In this document: piece after piece, positions 43,318-56,528 of the stretch
Layout: every line of letters starts with the position of its first letter
How positions within the stretch are numbered: the first letter of the stretch is position 1
Assembly: GCA_021432605.1 (NCBI GenBank)
Contig: MU271156.1
Span: 62,001-126,000 of the forward strand
DNA: 64,000 nucleotides
DNA from: Coniochaeta sp. PMI_546
Taxonomy: Eukaryota; Ascomycota; Sordariomycetes; Coniochaetales; Coniochaetaceae
Reading direction: 5' to 3'
The notes under the pieces: model-generated
What the model was told of the DNA's origin: nothing
What the model saw: the letters and a program-made list of their open reading frames with translations, nothing else
Database searches by the model: none
Made by a program: the position numbers and the translations under genes

Positions 43318-43994
43318 AGATGTAGGCAAAGGGCCGGCCTCGATGAAAAGGTCGTGGGACTGGGGATCACTTGTGAGGCTGGACTTGTATTGGAGGAATA
43401 CCGTCAGGAGTGTTTATGCGTCTCTCTGATTAACAAGAATTTACATTTACTCACCGCAAACCAAACGCCCGAATCAGGTGCATGGCCGATGGACTAAGGG
43501 AGCCTGACCGAACGCCCGTGGTGGCAGTGCCTGCAGTCCCACGTGGGCTAACGATAACGACTCGATACAGTAATCTGTGCGAGGCTTTGGACCAGACATT
43601 TTACTCTGATCGAATCCTCTTTCCGCTTGATCGACCTCATTCTTTCTGACATACTCAGAGGAGTTAACTTTGATCAGCCTTGCTCAAACCGCCTCGGCCT
43701 GACAGAAACACAACACGCGCCCGGTCCTGACTCAAGACAGTTATATCGCCAACAGTATAACCCCAGCTGAGCGAACGTTTTAAAAGTTCTCTGCGTGCCA
43801 CAACCTTCCTGGAGCGGATCAATCGTAGCAAGCACGGACTAAGGGCCCGGCCGCCGCTACTTATATACAGCGAGGCTAGTTTGAGGTCACGATAACAGTC
43901 AGCTAACGCCCAACTTTTATTCCACGGATCCAGCAACCCAGATCCAGGACCTTCGTCGTATGATTTAGCCATCAGTACAGCATAAAAAGCAGAA
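43318..43994. other. Divergent spacer between the DUF6594-type and retropepsin-like genes
   Basis: About 680 bases. A 155-codon minus-strand frame (44131-43664) overlaps the start of the plus-strand gene and has no recognisable protein. Nothing else is seen. Confidence 0.4.
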
Positions 43995-45662
43995 ATGAAT
44001 CCATCAGCAGGTCCTGGCTCATCCGAGCCCAACGCAGCAGAGCGCGACCAGTCCATGAACAAGACAGACGACCCGACTAAGGACAAATTCATGGCCGTTG
44101 GCATAGACTTTGGTACGACATACTCTGGCATCTTCTGGACGGATATTCAGCCCCCATCTCCAATTTGGGCACCGTGGACCGGGCCTAAGTGGGCTGATAG
44201 GCAGCCCACAGCCGGAAGCAGCGGATTATATGGCAGTAAGTTTTGGGGCAATCTCGCCTTGGAGGAGAGAAAGCTTCTAGAAGTCTTTAGCGTGCTCGGG
44301 GAAGGTAGTGCGCCTCCGACCGCTGTAGAGAATTCATCAACGGCCCTGCAGATGTGGTCGAGGTTCTCAAGGCGGACCTCCGACTTCTCCTCAGGACGCA
44401 AACAGTATTTCATCCAAGGGCAGCTGGGTCGGACTCATTTGGAAGCGTTCCCAGATAGCGGTGCCGACATGTGCTTCATCTCGCCGAGCATGGCGTCCAG
44501 GCTCGGCCTCAATGTCACTCCAGGTACTGGAAGGACAATACACCTCGCCAACAAGAAACTGGCCACATCGCCTGGGATGGTTCGGGTGCCGTGGACCTTT
44601 TCCGGAGAATCGACCGCGCAGATGCTGGAGTGTTGGGTCCTTCCTGGAAGCGTACACAGTCTCGTCCTGGGGAACAAGTTCCTGAGAGCGACGCAGACGC
44701 TGACCAAATTTGCTTCCCGCATCAAGTCCAGAATCGTCGGTCTGCCGAAGCGACTGCGCTTGAGGCTGCTGGGCGAGGAGAAGCAGCGCCTGTGGGGATA
44801 CCTCGACGGCCATCTCACGCCAGCGCTCCCGGATACGGGGTCGGACGTGATGCTCATCTCTCGAGAGTATGCCGAGAGGATCGGGCTGACTATTGACGGT
44901 TGTTGCGAGAACTGGCTCGAGGTCGAGTTTGCCGACGGCAGTACTACATGGACGAGTGGTGTCGTACGAGACGTACCTTGGAGCGTCGGGGGGAAGACGG
45001 TTCGCTGCAACTTCCATGTCCTGGATGACTTGTGCGTGGATGTGGTGTTGAGCAACGACTATCTGTTCGAAACACGCGTGTTCACCGAGCATAGCAACTG
45101 CTTCTTCGACACAGACTCGGAGCAGGACCTGTTCCAACTCTGCAACATCCGGCTCATTGGCCGGTTCTGCGACACGCTCAGCGGACTGGAAGACGAATAC
45201 TTGGAAGATGGTAAGAAAAAGAGACACTCGGCTCTCGGCGTTCTTGGCTAACGTTGCAACAAAACAGTGGTGTCGTTGAATGCTTTCGGTCCTGAGATGG
45301 TTCAAAGGGAGCTGTCTAGACGAGATCGGATCCGAGACGAGATTCTTGCTCTGCCGGCAACTCAACGGGAAGCAGCCAGCCAAGCAGAGGCAGAGAGACA
45401 ACGACGATGGCAGGCTCTGAGGGACGCACATAGGCAGAGATGGGAAGCTGAGGCCTCCTTGGCATCGTCCTCGCTGAATCAAGAGCCGGCCCATAGGACA
45501 GCGACAGATGTGGGTAGCCCTCAGAGTCCGGATCGTCCTCCCGTCAGGGAGGCGGCTGGGAATGATCCGCAACAGCGGCCAGCTCGAAGGACATGGTGGA
45601 AAAAGAGGGTTAGAGTCTCTATTCCGCTGCGGCATCTGACAAGAAGCGAGAGGGTTCCATGA
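43995..45662 (+). CDS. Hsp70-like fragment joined to two retropepsin-like domains
   Basis: Two exons, 43995-45210 and 45268-45662 (57-bp intron, GTAAGA...AACAG), encode 536 residues. Residues 34-50 read AVGIDFGTTYSGIFW, the first phosphate-binding loop of Hsp70/actin-fold ATPases, but the rest of that fold is absent. Two similar domains follow. The first has EAFPDSGADMCFIS (Asp154) and later HSLVLGNKFL; the second has PALPDTGSDVMLIS (Asp280) and later DVVLSNDYLF. Each pairs a D-S/T-G-A/S-D active-site loop with a hydrophobic ILG-like segment about 80 residues on, the layout of retropepsin-like aspartic proteases. Two such lobes in one chain mimic the pepsin arrangement. The last 120 residues are charged and helical (RELSRRDRIRDEILALPATQ), ending in basic WWKKRVRVSIPLRHLTRSER. 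There is no signal peptide. I read it as an intact host gene with uncertain function and substrate. Confidence 0.7.
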
Positions 45663-46603
45663 GGAGTTACACGGTGAGGCTTGAGGACGAAGTCGAGTGT
45701 GAGTTTGAAGGATAAAGTTCGGGCATCTTCGGCATATATGACTGGGGCGTTAACGAGGACAACTAATCAGGATAGCTAATCTCAACCACACGCACTTGGG
45801 ACGTCGAGAAAATAGAAGAGCGAACTTCTTAACCCTTGGGAGTACCATAGTGACAGACCTTCACGCATCAAGTGGCTGAACAGGGAATTTCCAAGTGTTA
45901 TTGGCTCCTGGCTGGCAACCGGCTGCCAACCTTTGGTGAACTGCGACGTACTTACATTATCTGGGGTAAGGTACGATTACGTTACCTTAATTCCGAAGCT
46001 TTGGCGGAGTTTTGCCGGCCAGGACGGCAGCTTGCCAACCGGGGAAACCGCGGCAGCGTATTGCCCCACTCAGGTGCAGCAAAGGTCCAATCGACGGCAA
46101 ACGGGACACCCGCCCTGCTGGAGATTCAGCGTAACAACACTGCCCTGGACAGTGCCAGGTGACATCAACCAAGATCTGTGGGAAAGGAGCATGTCTGAGT
46201 AAGGTACCTTGATCATGTATCGACCACAGAGATGAAAAAGTTATATATATAAGAGGTGCTTTCATGCTATGCTGCTCCGTTGCTTCCTGACTGTCTTGTT
46301 GGAAAAAGTACCTTATTCTTCGGTTGTTTGAACTTCTGGACTCATCTCTCTGTCGAAATAAATGCAAGGGCACTGAATGACGGGCACCAACCTGACTCTT
46401 AGCTGTACAAGGACGTCATTGAATCCGCAACACGCAGTTAAATTAGTATCCCCTGCCGCCAAGCACCGTCCCTGATGAGCGATCGCCAGCCTTGAACCCT
46501 TGTCGTTCCGAGGACATACCACAGGTCCTGTGTAAAAAGGTCGCGACGACACTCGCTCGCTTCCCTTTTGTTTGTCATTTATTTGCTTGCAAGAAGGACA
46601 GTT
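45663..46603. other. Promoter region of the sterylglucosidase gene
   Basis: About 940 bases without a gene. It holds GGTAC-type motifs (GGGGTAAGGTACGATTACGT near 45962 and GTAAGGTACCTTGATC near 46200). Confidence 0.45.
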
Positions 46604-49033
46604 ATGTCACCTCTCCGTCTCCAGATCGAAGACGGCAAGTTTCGAGACGGCCATGGGCGGCAGGTACTTCTAAGGGGTATCAACGTTGCCGGCGACGCAA
46701 AGTACCCAAGCCAGCCCTGGCAACCGTCGCACATCGTTTTCGACTTCTTCGACGGCGACAATGTCAACTTCCGCGAGCGACCATTTACCAAGGAGGATGC
46801 TCCTCTGCACTTCTCGCGCTTAAAGCGCTACGGTTACAACACCATCCGCTACGTCTTCACCTGGGAGGCCATTGAGGCGGCTGGTCCGGGCATCTACGAC
46901 GAGCAATGGATACAGCATACTATTGAAGTGCTCAGGGTGGCCAGGGACTATGGCTTCTACATATTCATGGATCCGCACCAAGATGTCGTAAGTCGTCGAC
47001 CCTTAATCGCTTCAATTCAAATGCGTCGGGTCCAGAAGCTGATCGCGCTGTGCCTCACAGTGGTCTCGATTCACCGGCGGCTCAGGGGCTCCAATGTGGA
47101 CTCTGTACGCAGCCGGCCTCAACCCCCAGAGCTTCGCCGCCACCGAAGCAGCCATCGTGCACAATACCTACCCCGATCCGGCCCAGTTTCCAAAGATGAT
47201 CTGGTCGACCAACTACTACCGACTCGCGGCCGCCACCATGTTCACCCTCTTCTTTGGCGGCAAGGACTTCGCGCCAAAGTGCATCATCGACGGCGTCAAC
47301 ATACAAGACTACCTACAGTCGCACTTCTTCAAGGCCTGCGGGCATCTCGCTCAACGGATACACGAAGCCGGGGATATCGAGAATGATATCGTGTTTGGCT
47401 GGGAGACGCTCAACGAGCCAAATAGAGGTATAATCGGAAACGAGGATATAAGTGTGATCCCCAAAGAACAGGCTCTCAAGAAGGGAACATGTCCGACCAT
47501 ATGGCAGACGATCCTTACAGGCTCCGGAAGGGCATGTGAGGTCGACACCTGGGATATGGGCGGCCTAGGCCCGTACAAAGTCGGTAGGTCTCTCATCGAT
47601 CCGCACGGCGAGGTCGCGTGGCTGCCAGAGGGCTACGACGACTCACGCTACGGGTGGAAGAGAGATCCGGAATGGAAGCTGGGGGAGTGTCTGTGGGCGC
47701 AACACGGCGTGTGGGATCCTGCAACGGACACACTACTCAAAAAGGACTACTTTGGCATACACCCTAAGACCGGAGAGAAGGTCGATTACACGTACTATGC
47801 GCAAAACCATTTCTTGGACTTCTACCGGAAATACCGGGACACCATCCGGACGCATCACAAGGAGGCGATCATATTGCTCCAGGGACCAACAATGGAGATA
47901 CCGCCCAGGATCAAGGGGACGCCAGACGACGAGAACAACATCGTCTACGCACCACATTGGTACGACGGCATAACGCTCATGACCAAGAAGTGGAACCGGA
48001 CATGGAACGTCGACGTCATCGGCATCCTGCGTGGGCGGTACTGGACGCCCGCCTTGGGGATCAAGCTCGGCGAAACAGCCATCAGGAATTGCTTCAGGGA
48101 CCAGCACGCGGCCATGCGGCAGGAGGGCATCGACAACCTGGGCAATCACCCCTGTATAATGACCGAGTTTGGCATCCCGTACGACATGGACGACAAGCAC
48201 GCCTACAAGACGGGCGACTACACCAGCCAGTCGTCCGCCATGGACGCGAACCACTTTGCCGTGGAAGCCTCTGGGTTGGAAGGGTATACACTGTGGTTAT
48301 ACATGACACAGGTACGCTTTCTCTTTCCGCTACTCCCCCCCCCCGTTCTCTCACTAATATCCTACCGCAGAATGACCACGAAAGAGGCGACCAATGGAAC
48401 GGAGAAGACCTATCCATCTTTTCAGTAGACGACAAGCCGCTCCCCGTATCCCCTCTTCCCAGGAGTCCGGACCCAATGGCGTCGACCAACGACCTCCTGT
48501 CCGTAGACTCCGCCTCCCCCACCCCATCCTCAATCCGCAAAGATGTGGACTCCGAGACGGGCGTGACGCCCGCCAACCTGCGCAGGACGATGACCAACGC
48601 CTCCATATCCTCCGTCCCTCAGCCGTCCAGCACAACGGGGTACCGCGCAGCGGAAGCCTTCGTCCGGCCTGCGCCCATCGCCGTGGCCGGAACGATAACG
48701 GGCTACTACTTCGATCTGAAGAGGTGCGAGTTCAACCTCTCCCTCCTGGCAGAGTCAGAGGCGGGCAAGGACGCGCCGACGACGCTGTTCCTGCCGGATT
48801 ACCACTTCCCCAAGGACGGGTGTACGGTGGAGGTCAGCAGCGGGAAGTGGGAGATCTCGAGCGACGAGGACGAGGGGCCGCTGGTGCAGCGGCTCAGGTG
48901 GTGGCATGGCGATGGGGAGCAGAGGATCCGGGTTACGGGGTTGGTGAGGAAGTACAATTCTAGTGAGGACGAGGAGGAGGGGGGTTACTATGAGGCGCTT
49001 GGGAGGGGTATTGGGTCTTGTAGTGTTATGTGA
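46604..49033 (+). CDS. Sterylglucosidase / glucocerebrosidase-like GH5 (subfamily 12 type)
   Basis: Retaining beta-glucosidase resembling Cryptococcus EGCrP2/Sgl1, which removes glucose from ergosteryl glucoside in the cell. Exons 46604-46987, 47061-48311 and 48371-49033, all phase 0, give 765 residues starting MSPLRLQIEDGKFRD. The barrel opens GRQVLLRGINVAGDAKYPSQ and NTIRYVFTWEAIE. The acid/base Glu is 247 in FGWETLNEPN and the nucleophile is Glu497 in CIMTEFGIPYD. LEGYTLWLYMTQ-NDHERGDQWNGEDLS near the end of the barrel is formed across the second intron. A Ser/Pro-rich linker (about 560-640) leads to a beta-rich C-terminal domain (AGTITGYYFDLKRCEFNL, TTLFLPDYHFPKDG), as in the subfamily. 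No signal peptide, so intracellular action is likely. Both catalytic residues are present. Confidence 0.88.
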
Positions 49034-51220
49034 GGTGATGTAAGATGTATCGATATTAGAAGAAGGCGGAGGGGGAGAGAGGGACAACATTATCTATGGC
49101 GTTGTTTTCTGGAGTTTTGGGTTTCTGGGATTCTACGGTGCAATATTCATAAGGTATTCTACGGTACTGAGCGATGAGTACCTAGCATCGAATAGCCGGT
49201 GGTTTTTGGAACAAATATACGATGATGAGTTATCCTGGTATCACACACTCAGACTGCGGGTGCCCTGGAGCGAGTTCTTGTATTGAGCTCGTACTGTGGT
49301 GGGCGAACAATGAGCACCTGTTCAATCCCACAGTTCGTTGCGCTCCCGGGGATTTGGGGATCATTTGCATTTCCTTTAATGAGATTCCATTCTTAATCAA
49401 GCAGTTCGAGTCTATCGTGACGAAGTTAGGCGTCTTACTTACTTCATTCAAGCGTCACGGACAGAAAACGATGCGCAGTGTGTTGGGCCATCGTTTTTAT
49501 GTTGCCTGACCCCGAGGTACCGACTACACAGAGGGTATGGCATGGAAGGTCGGGTACCTACATTTAACATTCAGGTACCTTACCTACCTTTACCTGTAGT
49601 GACCTAGACCTTGGTCAGGCCAAGGTACCTTACTCAAGGTGAAATCATCCGTCGGCAAGAACTTCGCTTGGTAAAGTGGGTGAATATCGATCAATCAGCA
49701 TGTTCTGAAATAAGGCCCCTTACCTTATGTGTACTACAAAGTGGCTGGGCGCCAAAAGAGAGTTTTGTAATGCAGGCTGGCAAGGTACGGTGAATGGCGC
49801 TCAGCCCAGTCCCTGCTGGCGCTAGTAGGTTTACCGCAATACCATACCTTACGTAGTACTAAGTACGGTAAAGGCAGATATCCCTGGTTGCCCTTTCCCC
49901 GGTTGTATTTCCCCGGTCGCGGCAGAGAAACGAGGAAGGAGCTAACGCCGATACGAGAAAGTGGCTGGGAGTTGGTGTGTTGGTACCGTGGTTTGCAGGA
50001 AAGAGCAGACAGACGACTTCCTTCCTTCCCTGTAACTGGAAGGCATTACAGGTACCCAGCACCTTACCTTTGGTACTTGGACTGGTTTCTTCTCATATAA
50101 GGCACGGTACTTTGGTAACTGGCAATGACTCCATGTCCCGTCGGTGTCGGATATCTGATCGACCTAGGGCAGCGACACAGACAGACAGGCAGACAGAAAC
50201 ATTCGATATTAATAGTCTTATCTTCCTTTGAATTTGAAGCACCGTTGCACCACCTCTGCAACTCTCTCTCTGAATCACCGCATCTGCATTCGAGACATTC
50301 CAAGTTCTCGTTGGCTGGAGCGCAGGTCCCACCGTCCCATTCGCTAGGGCGGTCCGCTGGTTTCCACCCTCGTGCAGCAAAACGGCAGCCGTGGCTCCTC
50401 CTCCATCGGCAAGGGCAGCTTCTGCAGTGGTACTAAGGTACATGTACATACCTAAGGTAAGGTAGTCGATTGAGCGGCCAACCCGTAAGCGCCTTGCCGC
50501 CGAGACGAGACGACGAGGAGAGGGAATGGTAACCTGGAACCCGAAGAGGGCACGGCATCGATGACCTTACCTCTACCTCTAGACTTTAAGTCCGTATTTT
50601 GATTCAAGAGACTTTTGTCTACAGGTATACCTACATCATCGCCCCCAAGGGAAGGACGAGTTTCCTTTTCAGCGGCATTTGGCAAGGCGGGACCCCCATC
50701 CGCCGCATCGTGCATCTCGCATCTTGTGCCTACCCTAGTCCTGTCTATTTGATCTGATCTGATCTGATCTGAGCTTTTAACGACGGAAGTTTATTTTACG
50801 GACCATCTCGATAATGCGCATCCCCCTCCTGCTCCCCACCACTCGATCAGATGTTTGCGAGCGATGAGCTCCGAGCATGACCAGTGCGCGACAACGCTCT
50901 GCCTCGAATCCATCAGTTAGCTCCCTCCGCTGAAGGAGGCGGCTATACAACTTGCCTCTCCGACCCCCCTCGCAGCCCCCTCAACCCGTCCTCTATACAA
51001 ACGTGGTTGCCAGCATCGACGGTACCTTGCGGTGCTCGGCGACGTACCTCCTACCTGCCGACACTGACCTCCCCGAAACTGCCACCGAGGGCTTCGACCG
51101 CTCCCGGCTTCCTAACACCGTCCTTAGGAACCGGGTTCGACTCCTTGCGGCCTGACACTCGCCCCTGATCGGGGTCTTCCTCCTTCTCCTCCTTCTTCAC
51201 GGCAGCAACCACCGCCCACC
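49034..51220. other. Long upstream region of the MAPKKK gene, rich in GGTACC-type motifs
   Basis: About 2.2 kb without a convincing gene. From 49515 to 50460 it is dense in AGGTACC, AAGGTAC and TACCTTACC motifs on both strands. A CAGACAGACAGGCAGACAG run lies near 50180 and a GATCT tandem at 50751-50770. The last 350 bases are CT-rich, as in a leader. It may include a long 5' UTR for the kinase gene. Confidence 0.5.
50751..50770. repeat. GATCT tandem (four copies)
   Basis: Four perfect copies of the five-base unit GATCT in the upstream region of the MAPKKK gene, followed by GAGC. Probably a simple microsatellite; no function is inferred. Confidence 0.9.
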
Positions 51221-54200
51221 ATGTATCAAAATCCACAAGCAAACGGCTCACGGCCCTTCCAGGTGCCACCGCCGCCCCCTATGTCGCCCCCTGTGCCTGG
51301 GCAGATGGGCAACCTCATGAACATCCCTCCTCCGCCGCCGCGCTATCCCAGCGCCCCAGCCGGCATGATGCCTCCTCCTCCTGGTCCACCACCGGGTGGC
51401 CCCTACACTATGAACACCATGACCTCCTTCCCAAACAGTGCCCTTCCTCCGTCAAGTGCCTTGGGAACAGCGCCGTGGCAAGCAGCTTGGGGCCGCAACA
51501 TGTACAATCCACAGAACGGCTTGAAGCTACCTCCGCCTCCTCCAGGCGCAGCTGGTCAACATCAGACATACAACCCTACCTTGCATTTTCAGGGCTATCC
51601 TGGCGGAAACCTGCCTTTTCCACCCCCTCCACCTCCCAGTGAGCAGATGAGCGCAACATACATTCCGCAAGGGGATACATATGGTGAAGGAGTTGGCATA
51701 CCCGGTCTGGGCATGAGAGACGAGGACAATAACCCTGTCGCAATCGCTATGGCTCAAGCTCAGCACAACTGGAACATGCAACAAAATCAGAACTCAAACG
51801 ACACCTTGTCTACGCCTTTGAACGAAACTGCGAATAGAGACCACCTATATGCCACTGCAATACAGAAACAGCAAGGATTGATGGCTGGCGGAGCTGCAGG
51901 AACCTCGATGATGAGCAATGCGAGCTCAGCAGCCCCTGGAATCCCGCCCGAGCTCGCAGCCCAGTGGACAATGGATAAGGTTCTGCAGTGGCTGCAGGCC
52001 AATTCTTTCTCCAAGGACTGGCAGGAGACCTTCAAGAACTTAAACCTCCACGGAGCTCAATTCCTGCAGCTTGGCGGAAGGCAGGCGGGCCGCGGTAACT
52101 TCGGCATGATGCACCAGGAGGTCTATCCCAGATTGGCAAAGGAATGTAGCAATAGTGGCACCGGTTGGGATCAGGCCCGCGAGCGTGAAGAGGGCAAGAG
52201 GATGCGCCGACTCATCCGGGTCATCATCACCGGACGGCCGACCGAGTCCTCACAGAGGCCCTCTCATGCGCGCGCAGAGTCTTCCGGCGCGCCTAATCCT
52301 ACGAGCGCCGGTGGTGATTCCGCAGATTCCCCTAACGTAAGTTCCAGTAGAGATTTCAGGTGCCGATCTTGCATGCAGAGCTAACTTTATCGCGCAGACG
52401 CCCATCAAAGCACCGGGGCCTGGATTTGGCGGACGGAGATACTCGCAATCGAGATCGACGACGATGCCTACGCTGACGAATAGCACGATGAGCTCTGATG
52501 CAAACCATAGGACCATCATGAAGAACATTGACATCGACGGGTCGCGGCGCCGCAGCCCTAGTGCGAGTGAACTGCCTGAAGGTGGGACCATGCGCAGCAT
52601 GCAACAAGCGCTGGGGGGCAGGAGCAGTCCAAGTGGAAGTCCACAACTCTCATCTTCAGTTGGCGCAGTTGCATCGGCCTCCCCACGTAACGCCCGGTTC
52701 GGCCACCGGCCACGGAACAGTACGGATTCTGTGTCTTCAAACGCGGCAATTTACGGGTCAGGTGTCCCAGCCGAGGCTAGCCAATTGCTCAAGAATGGCA
52801 TGAGCATAGCGGAATTGGTGCATAACGGGGACCCGCATGGCCGGAGACATGGGCAGGAGAGCGGCGGTCGACCGTCGCCTGCCGACTCCGGAGAGCGCAG
52901 TGCTGGGACTCCTCCCGGAAGCGCAAAGGAGGGCAAGTCTTTCCTCTCCTTTCTCGGGAGGAAGAAGAAGCAGAAGGAGGACGGCGCATTCCCGTCGCCT
53001 GAGGATCATGAATCTCCAACTAGCCCAATGGTCTTCAAGCCATCGTCGCTCGGGAGCAGGGCGGGCCATGCGAGCGAGGCCTCGCTTGACCGCCCGGCCT
53101 CGAGCCTCTCAACACTGGGCGGATCTACACTGCGGGGCTCCCAGGTCAGGTCACCGCGAGTTTACGTCCTGGCTACGGCCGATTACTGGAACTATCGCAT
53201 GGTCGACGTGACGGACCTGGAGACACCAGCAGACATCCGACAACTCATTTGTCGGAACCTTGGAATAGACGAATACATGAACACGGAAATTTATCTCACC
53301 GAGCTAGGAAAAGCGGACCATGACGAACCTCTTGACGACAACAAGCTGTTGGCACACAAGAAGCTCAACGCGGATACTCTTGGAAGTCTGAAGTTTTTCG
53401 TCCGACCAGCCGGAGCCCCGCAGCCAGCCGGTTCGTACGCTCAGGCAGCAATGGATCAAGAAGCATATGCCACGCTCGACGGGCAGCGGCAAAGGTCAAG
53501 TTCTTCTCCGCCAACGTCCAGACAGAACACAATATCGGGCGAAAGGCGAGAGAGGGATGAAAAGGTCCCGAGCGTAGAAGCAATGGCTTACAAGGCGGAG
53601 CAACTCCGTAAACAACAGGAATATCTGGCTAAACGGAAACAAGCGACTATGAAAGAGACGAGTCCGTCGGATTCAAACTACGGTATTGTGGGCAGGAACG
53701 TCAACTTCGATCAGCCACGTCTCTCACCGTACGAGGACAAGAAGCCCGATGTCTTGTTCCCTCAGCGGAAGGCACCCGCACCACCTGGCGATCCGTCTGC
53801 CACTTTGATCAAAGCTAACTCACTGAGCAAGAAGACCGGCCAAGGTATGCGCATACCACAAGTCGACGGTTTCGAGCACCAACGTCGCACGTCCTCCGAC
53901 CTGCGAGAGGAGCTCCACGAACGGCAGCGGAGGAGAGCCCAAGCCGCACAGCCGCAGCCTTCCGGCGGTATCGGCGGGCTGTTGGTCGGCATGGGTGCCC
54001 GACTCGGCGGCGTGGGCCACCCCGTCGCCGGCGGATCGCAAGCAATGTCCCCTGTTCGGTCCTTCACACAACCTGTTACAAACAGCGAGCTTACAGAAAA
54101 AGGTAAGGGAGCCATGTCTACTGTCAATTTCGGGGAGTGCAGCGGGTCCGGCTCGGGTAGAAACAGTCCCAAAGCCCCCGGATCGCCCGGTTCCGTGACT

Positions 54201-56528
54201 TGGAGCCGCGGCAACTTACCATTTGTTGTGCCAGACTACTCCCCTGGCGGGACGCCTCTGGGCTCTCGCGCCGTTGAGGGCGATAACTTGGGCCCTCTCT
54301 ACGTAAGCAAACCAGAGCATGGAACGGTCGCTAAGATCCGTCAAGCAGCACAACCACAGCGCGTGCCGTCGCCCGGCGATGTCAGTCCGGGTGCAAGCAG
54401 ACAGCCGAGCGACTTTAGTAGCGGGCACCACCCGAGCGGCAGGCGGAAGTCGCAGGGCCCGGACGTCGAGTTCCAGGAGAGCGAGGTCAGCTTCGCGAAG
54501 GGTCCGCAATCTCGCCCTGCTACTGAAGGCTATGACTCTGGCGATGACTCCGACGACGGGCTCTTCGCCGTGCCGATCTCTTCTCGCAGCTCCGGTGTCA
54601 CGGGCAAAACTGCTGCTCTGAAGAAGAGCTTCGACGGCGATAGCGGCGAGTCGGACGGGAATGGCGGGAAGCGGCCGAGTTTGAGGGTGAACACGAATAG
54701 GTCTAGGAAGAACCTGTCGGTGGCCTTTACATCACCTTCGAGTGCCGGACTGAAAACTCCCGATCTCGACAACGACGATCGGCCGAGCACGCGAAGCTCC
54801 AAGAGCTCCTCACGCCAGACGCCCTCAACACCCGCGACCGAAAGTTGGGAGTCGGACGATAAGGAGAGCAAGCTGGCCCGACGCAAGTCATTCATGGAAA
54901 AGGATATCTGGGCCAATCGTCCACCTACCGACGCGCTGATCAACAATCTCGAGGACTTCTTTCCCAATCTGGATGTCGACCAGCCGGTGCTGGAAGAAGG
55001 CGAAGAGGCCGCAGTGTCAGAAGCCGGACCGTCGCCCATCGCTGAAGTGGACGAGAACTCGCCCGACACGAGCAAGCCGCCAGCGCAACAGACCGGCGGA
55101 CCATCTTCTTTGGCTTCCCACAGGCAGTCTATCCTCTACAACGAGAGCGACACGCTCGGTTCCGACGAATCGACTCTCAAAGCCCTCGAGTCACGCCCCG
55201 TATCCATGCAGTCAGTAGCGCACCGCAGCATCCGCCGTTCGGGCGGTCTCGGCCGCATGAAGTCCATCCGTGAAGTAGCCCGCGGCGCCCACGAGGCCAA
55301 CAAGCGCTACACTCAGACGTCGGCGCAGATGGGCGGCTCTGGCGCCCCGCCGCCCATGCCCAGCGCCAGCGCCAACCTGAACAGCAACCTCATGCGCCGC
55401 AAGAGCACAAAGATGTTCGGCAACAAGATTGAGCAGATCCGGCCCGAGCGGGGATCCATCAACGCGGCGATGGGGCTGACGACGATCCCGCAGGACAGCC
55501 TCCCCACTCAAGACACGCTGCCGAAGCGGCAGACGACGTTCCGGTGGTTCAAGGGTCAGCTGATCGGGAAGGGCACGTACGGCAGGGTGTACCTTGGTAT
55601 GAACGCCACGACGGGAGAGTTCTTGGCAGTCAAAGAGGTGGAGGTCAACCCCAATGCCGCCAAGGGCGACAAGAACAAGATGCGCGAGATGGTAGCTGCG
55701 CTGGACCAGGAGATTGACACGATGCAGCATCTCGACCACGTGAACATTGTGCAGTACCTCGGCTGCGAGCGGAAGGAGACGAGCATCTCCATCTTCTTGG
55801 AGTATATCTCTGGTGGCTCGATCGGGTCCTGCCTACGCAAACACGGCAAGTTCGAGGAGAGCGTCGTTTCTTCCCTTACGAGACAGACGCTCTCTGGCCT
55901 GGCATATCTGCACCGCGAGGGCATCTTGCACAGGGATCTGAAAGCGGACAACATCCTCCTTGACCTCGACGGAACGTGCAAGATCTCGGATTTCGGCATC
56001 AGCAAGAAGACGGACAACATCTACGGCAACGACAAGAGCAACAACATGCAGGGCAGCGTGTTCTGGATGGCGCCCGAGGTCATCCGGTCTCAAGGCGAGG
56101 GGTACAGCGCCAAGGTCGACATCTGGTCTCTGGGGTGCGTGGTTCTAGAAATGTTTGCCGGTCGACGACCTTGGAGCAAGGAAGAGGCCGTGGGAGCCAT
56201 CTATAAGATTGCCAACGGGGAGATGCCGCCTATTCCGGACGAGATTCGGGAGAAGATCAGCCCGCTGGCTATCGCTTTCATGTTGGATTGTTTCACTGTG
56301 TAAGTTTGACTTCCCCTCGACTGAGATGGAGAAGCGGGTTGTGAAATGGAATGGGACAAGGAGAAAGAGAAGAGAGCAGAGCTAATAAGATGCGACAGAA
56401 ACCCGACTGAGCGGCCGACTGCCGATATGCTGCTGTCGCAGCACCCGTTCTGCGACTTGGATACGAATTATCCAAACTACAACTTTTTTGATACGGAGCT
56501 TTATGCTAAGATTCGGGGGACTTATTAG
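51221..56528 (+). CDS. BCK1: MAP kinase kinase kinase of the cell-wall-integrity pathway (Bck1/Mck1/MIK-1 type)
   Basis: Ser/Thr kinase that passes the Pkc1 signal to Mkk1/2 and Slt2 for wall integrity. Exons 51221-52336, 52398-56299 and 56399-56528 give 1715 residues. The start MYQNPQANGSRPFQVPPPPP opens a Pro-rich region (1-150) with polyproline runs. A SAM-like domain (about 248-312, WTMDKVLQWLQANSFSKDW) and a Ras-association/ubiquitin-like domain (about 625-705, RVYVLATADYWNYRMVDVTD) follow, then a long Ser-rich linker. The catalytic domain spans about 1420-1705: GQLIGKGTYGRVYLG, LAVKEVEVN with the ATP-binding Lys near 1451, HRDLKADN near 1550, DFGISKK, and GSVFWMAPEVI. The final exon supplies NPTERPTADMLL and the C-terminus. 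The kinase looks functional. The domain order is that of filamentous-fungal Bck1 orthologues. The last intron is 99 bp with a GTAAGT donor. Confidence 0.93.

Noticed and set aside
44391-45635. 414-codon minus-strand frame
   Set aside because: Antisense to the retropepsin-like gene; it crosses that gene's intron and has no recognisable domain.
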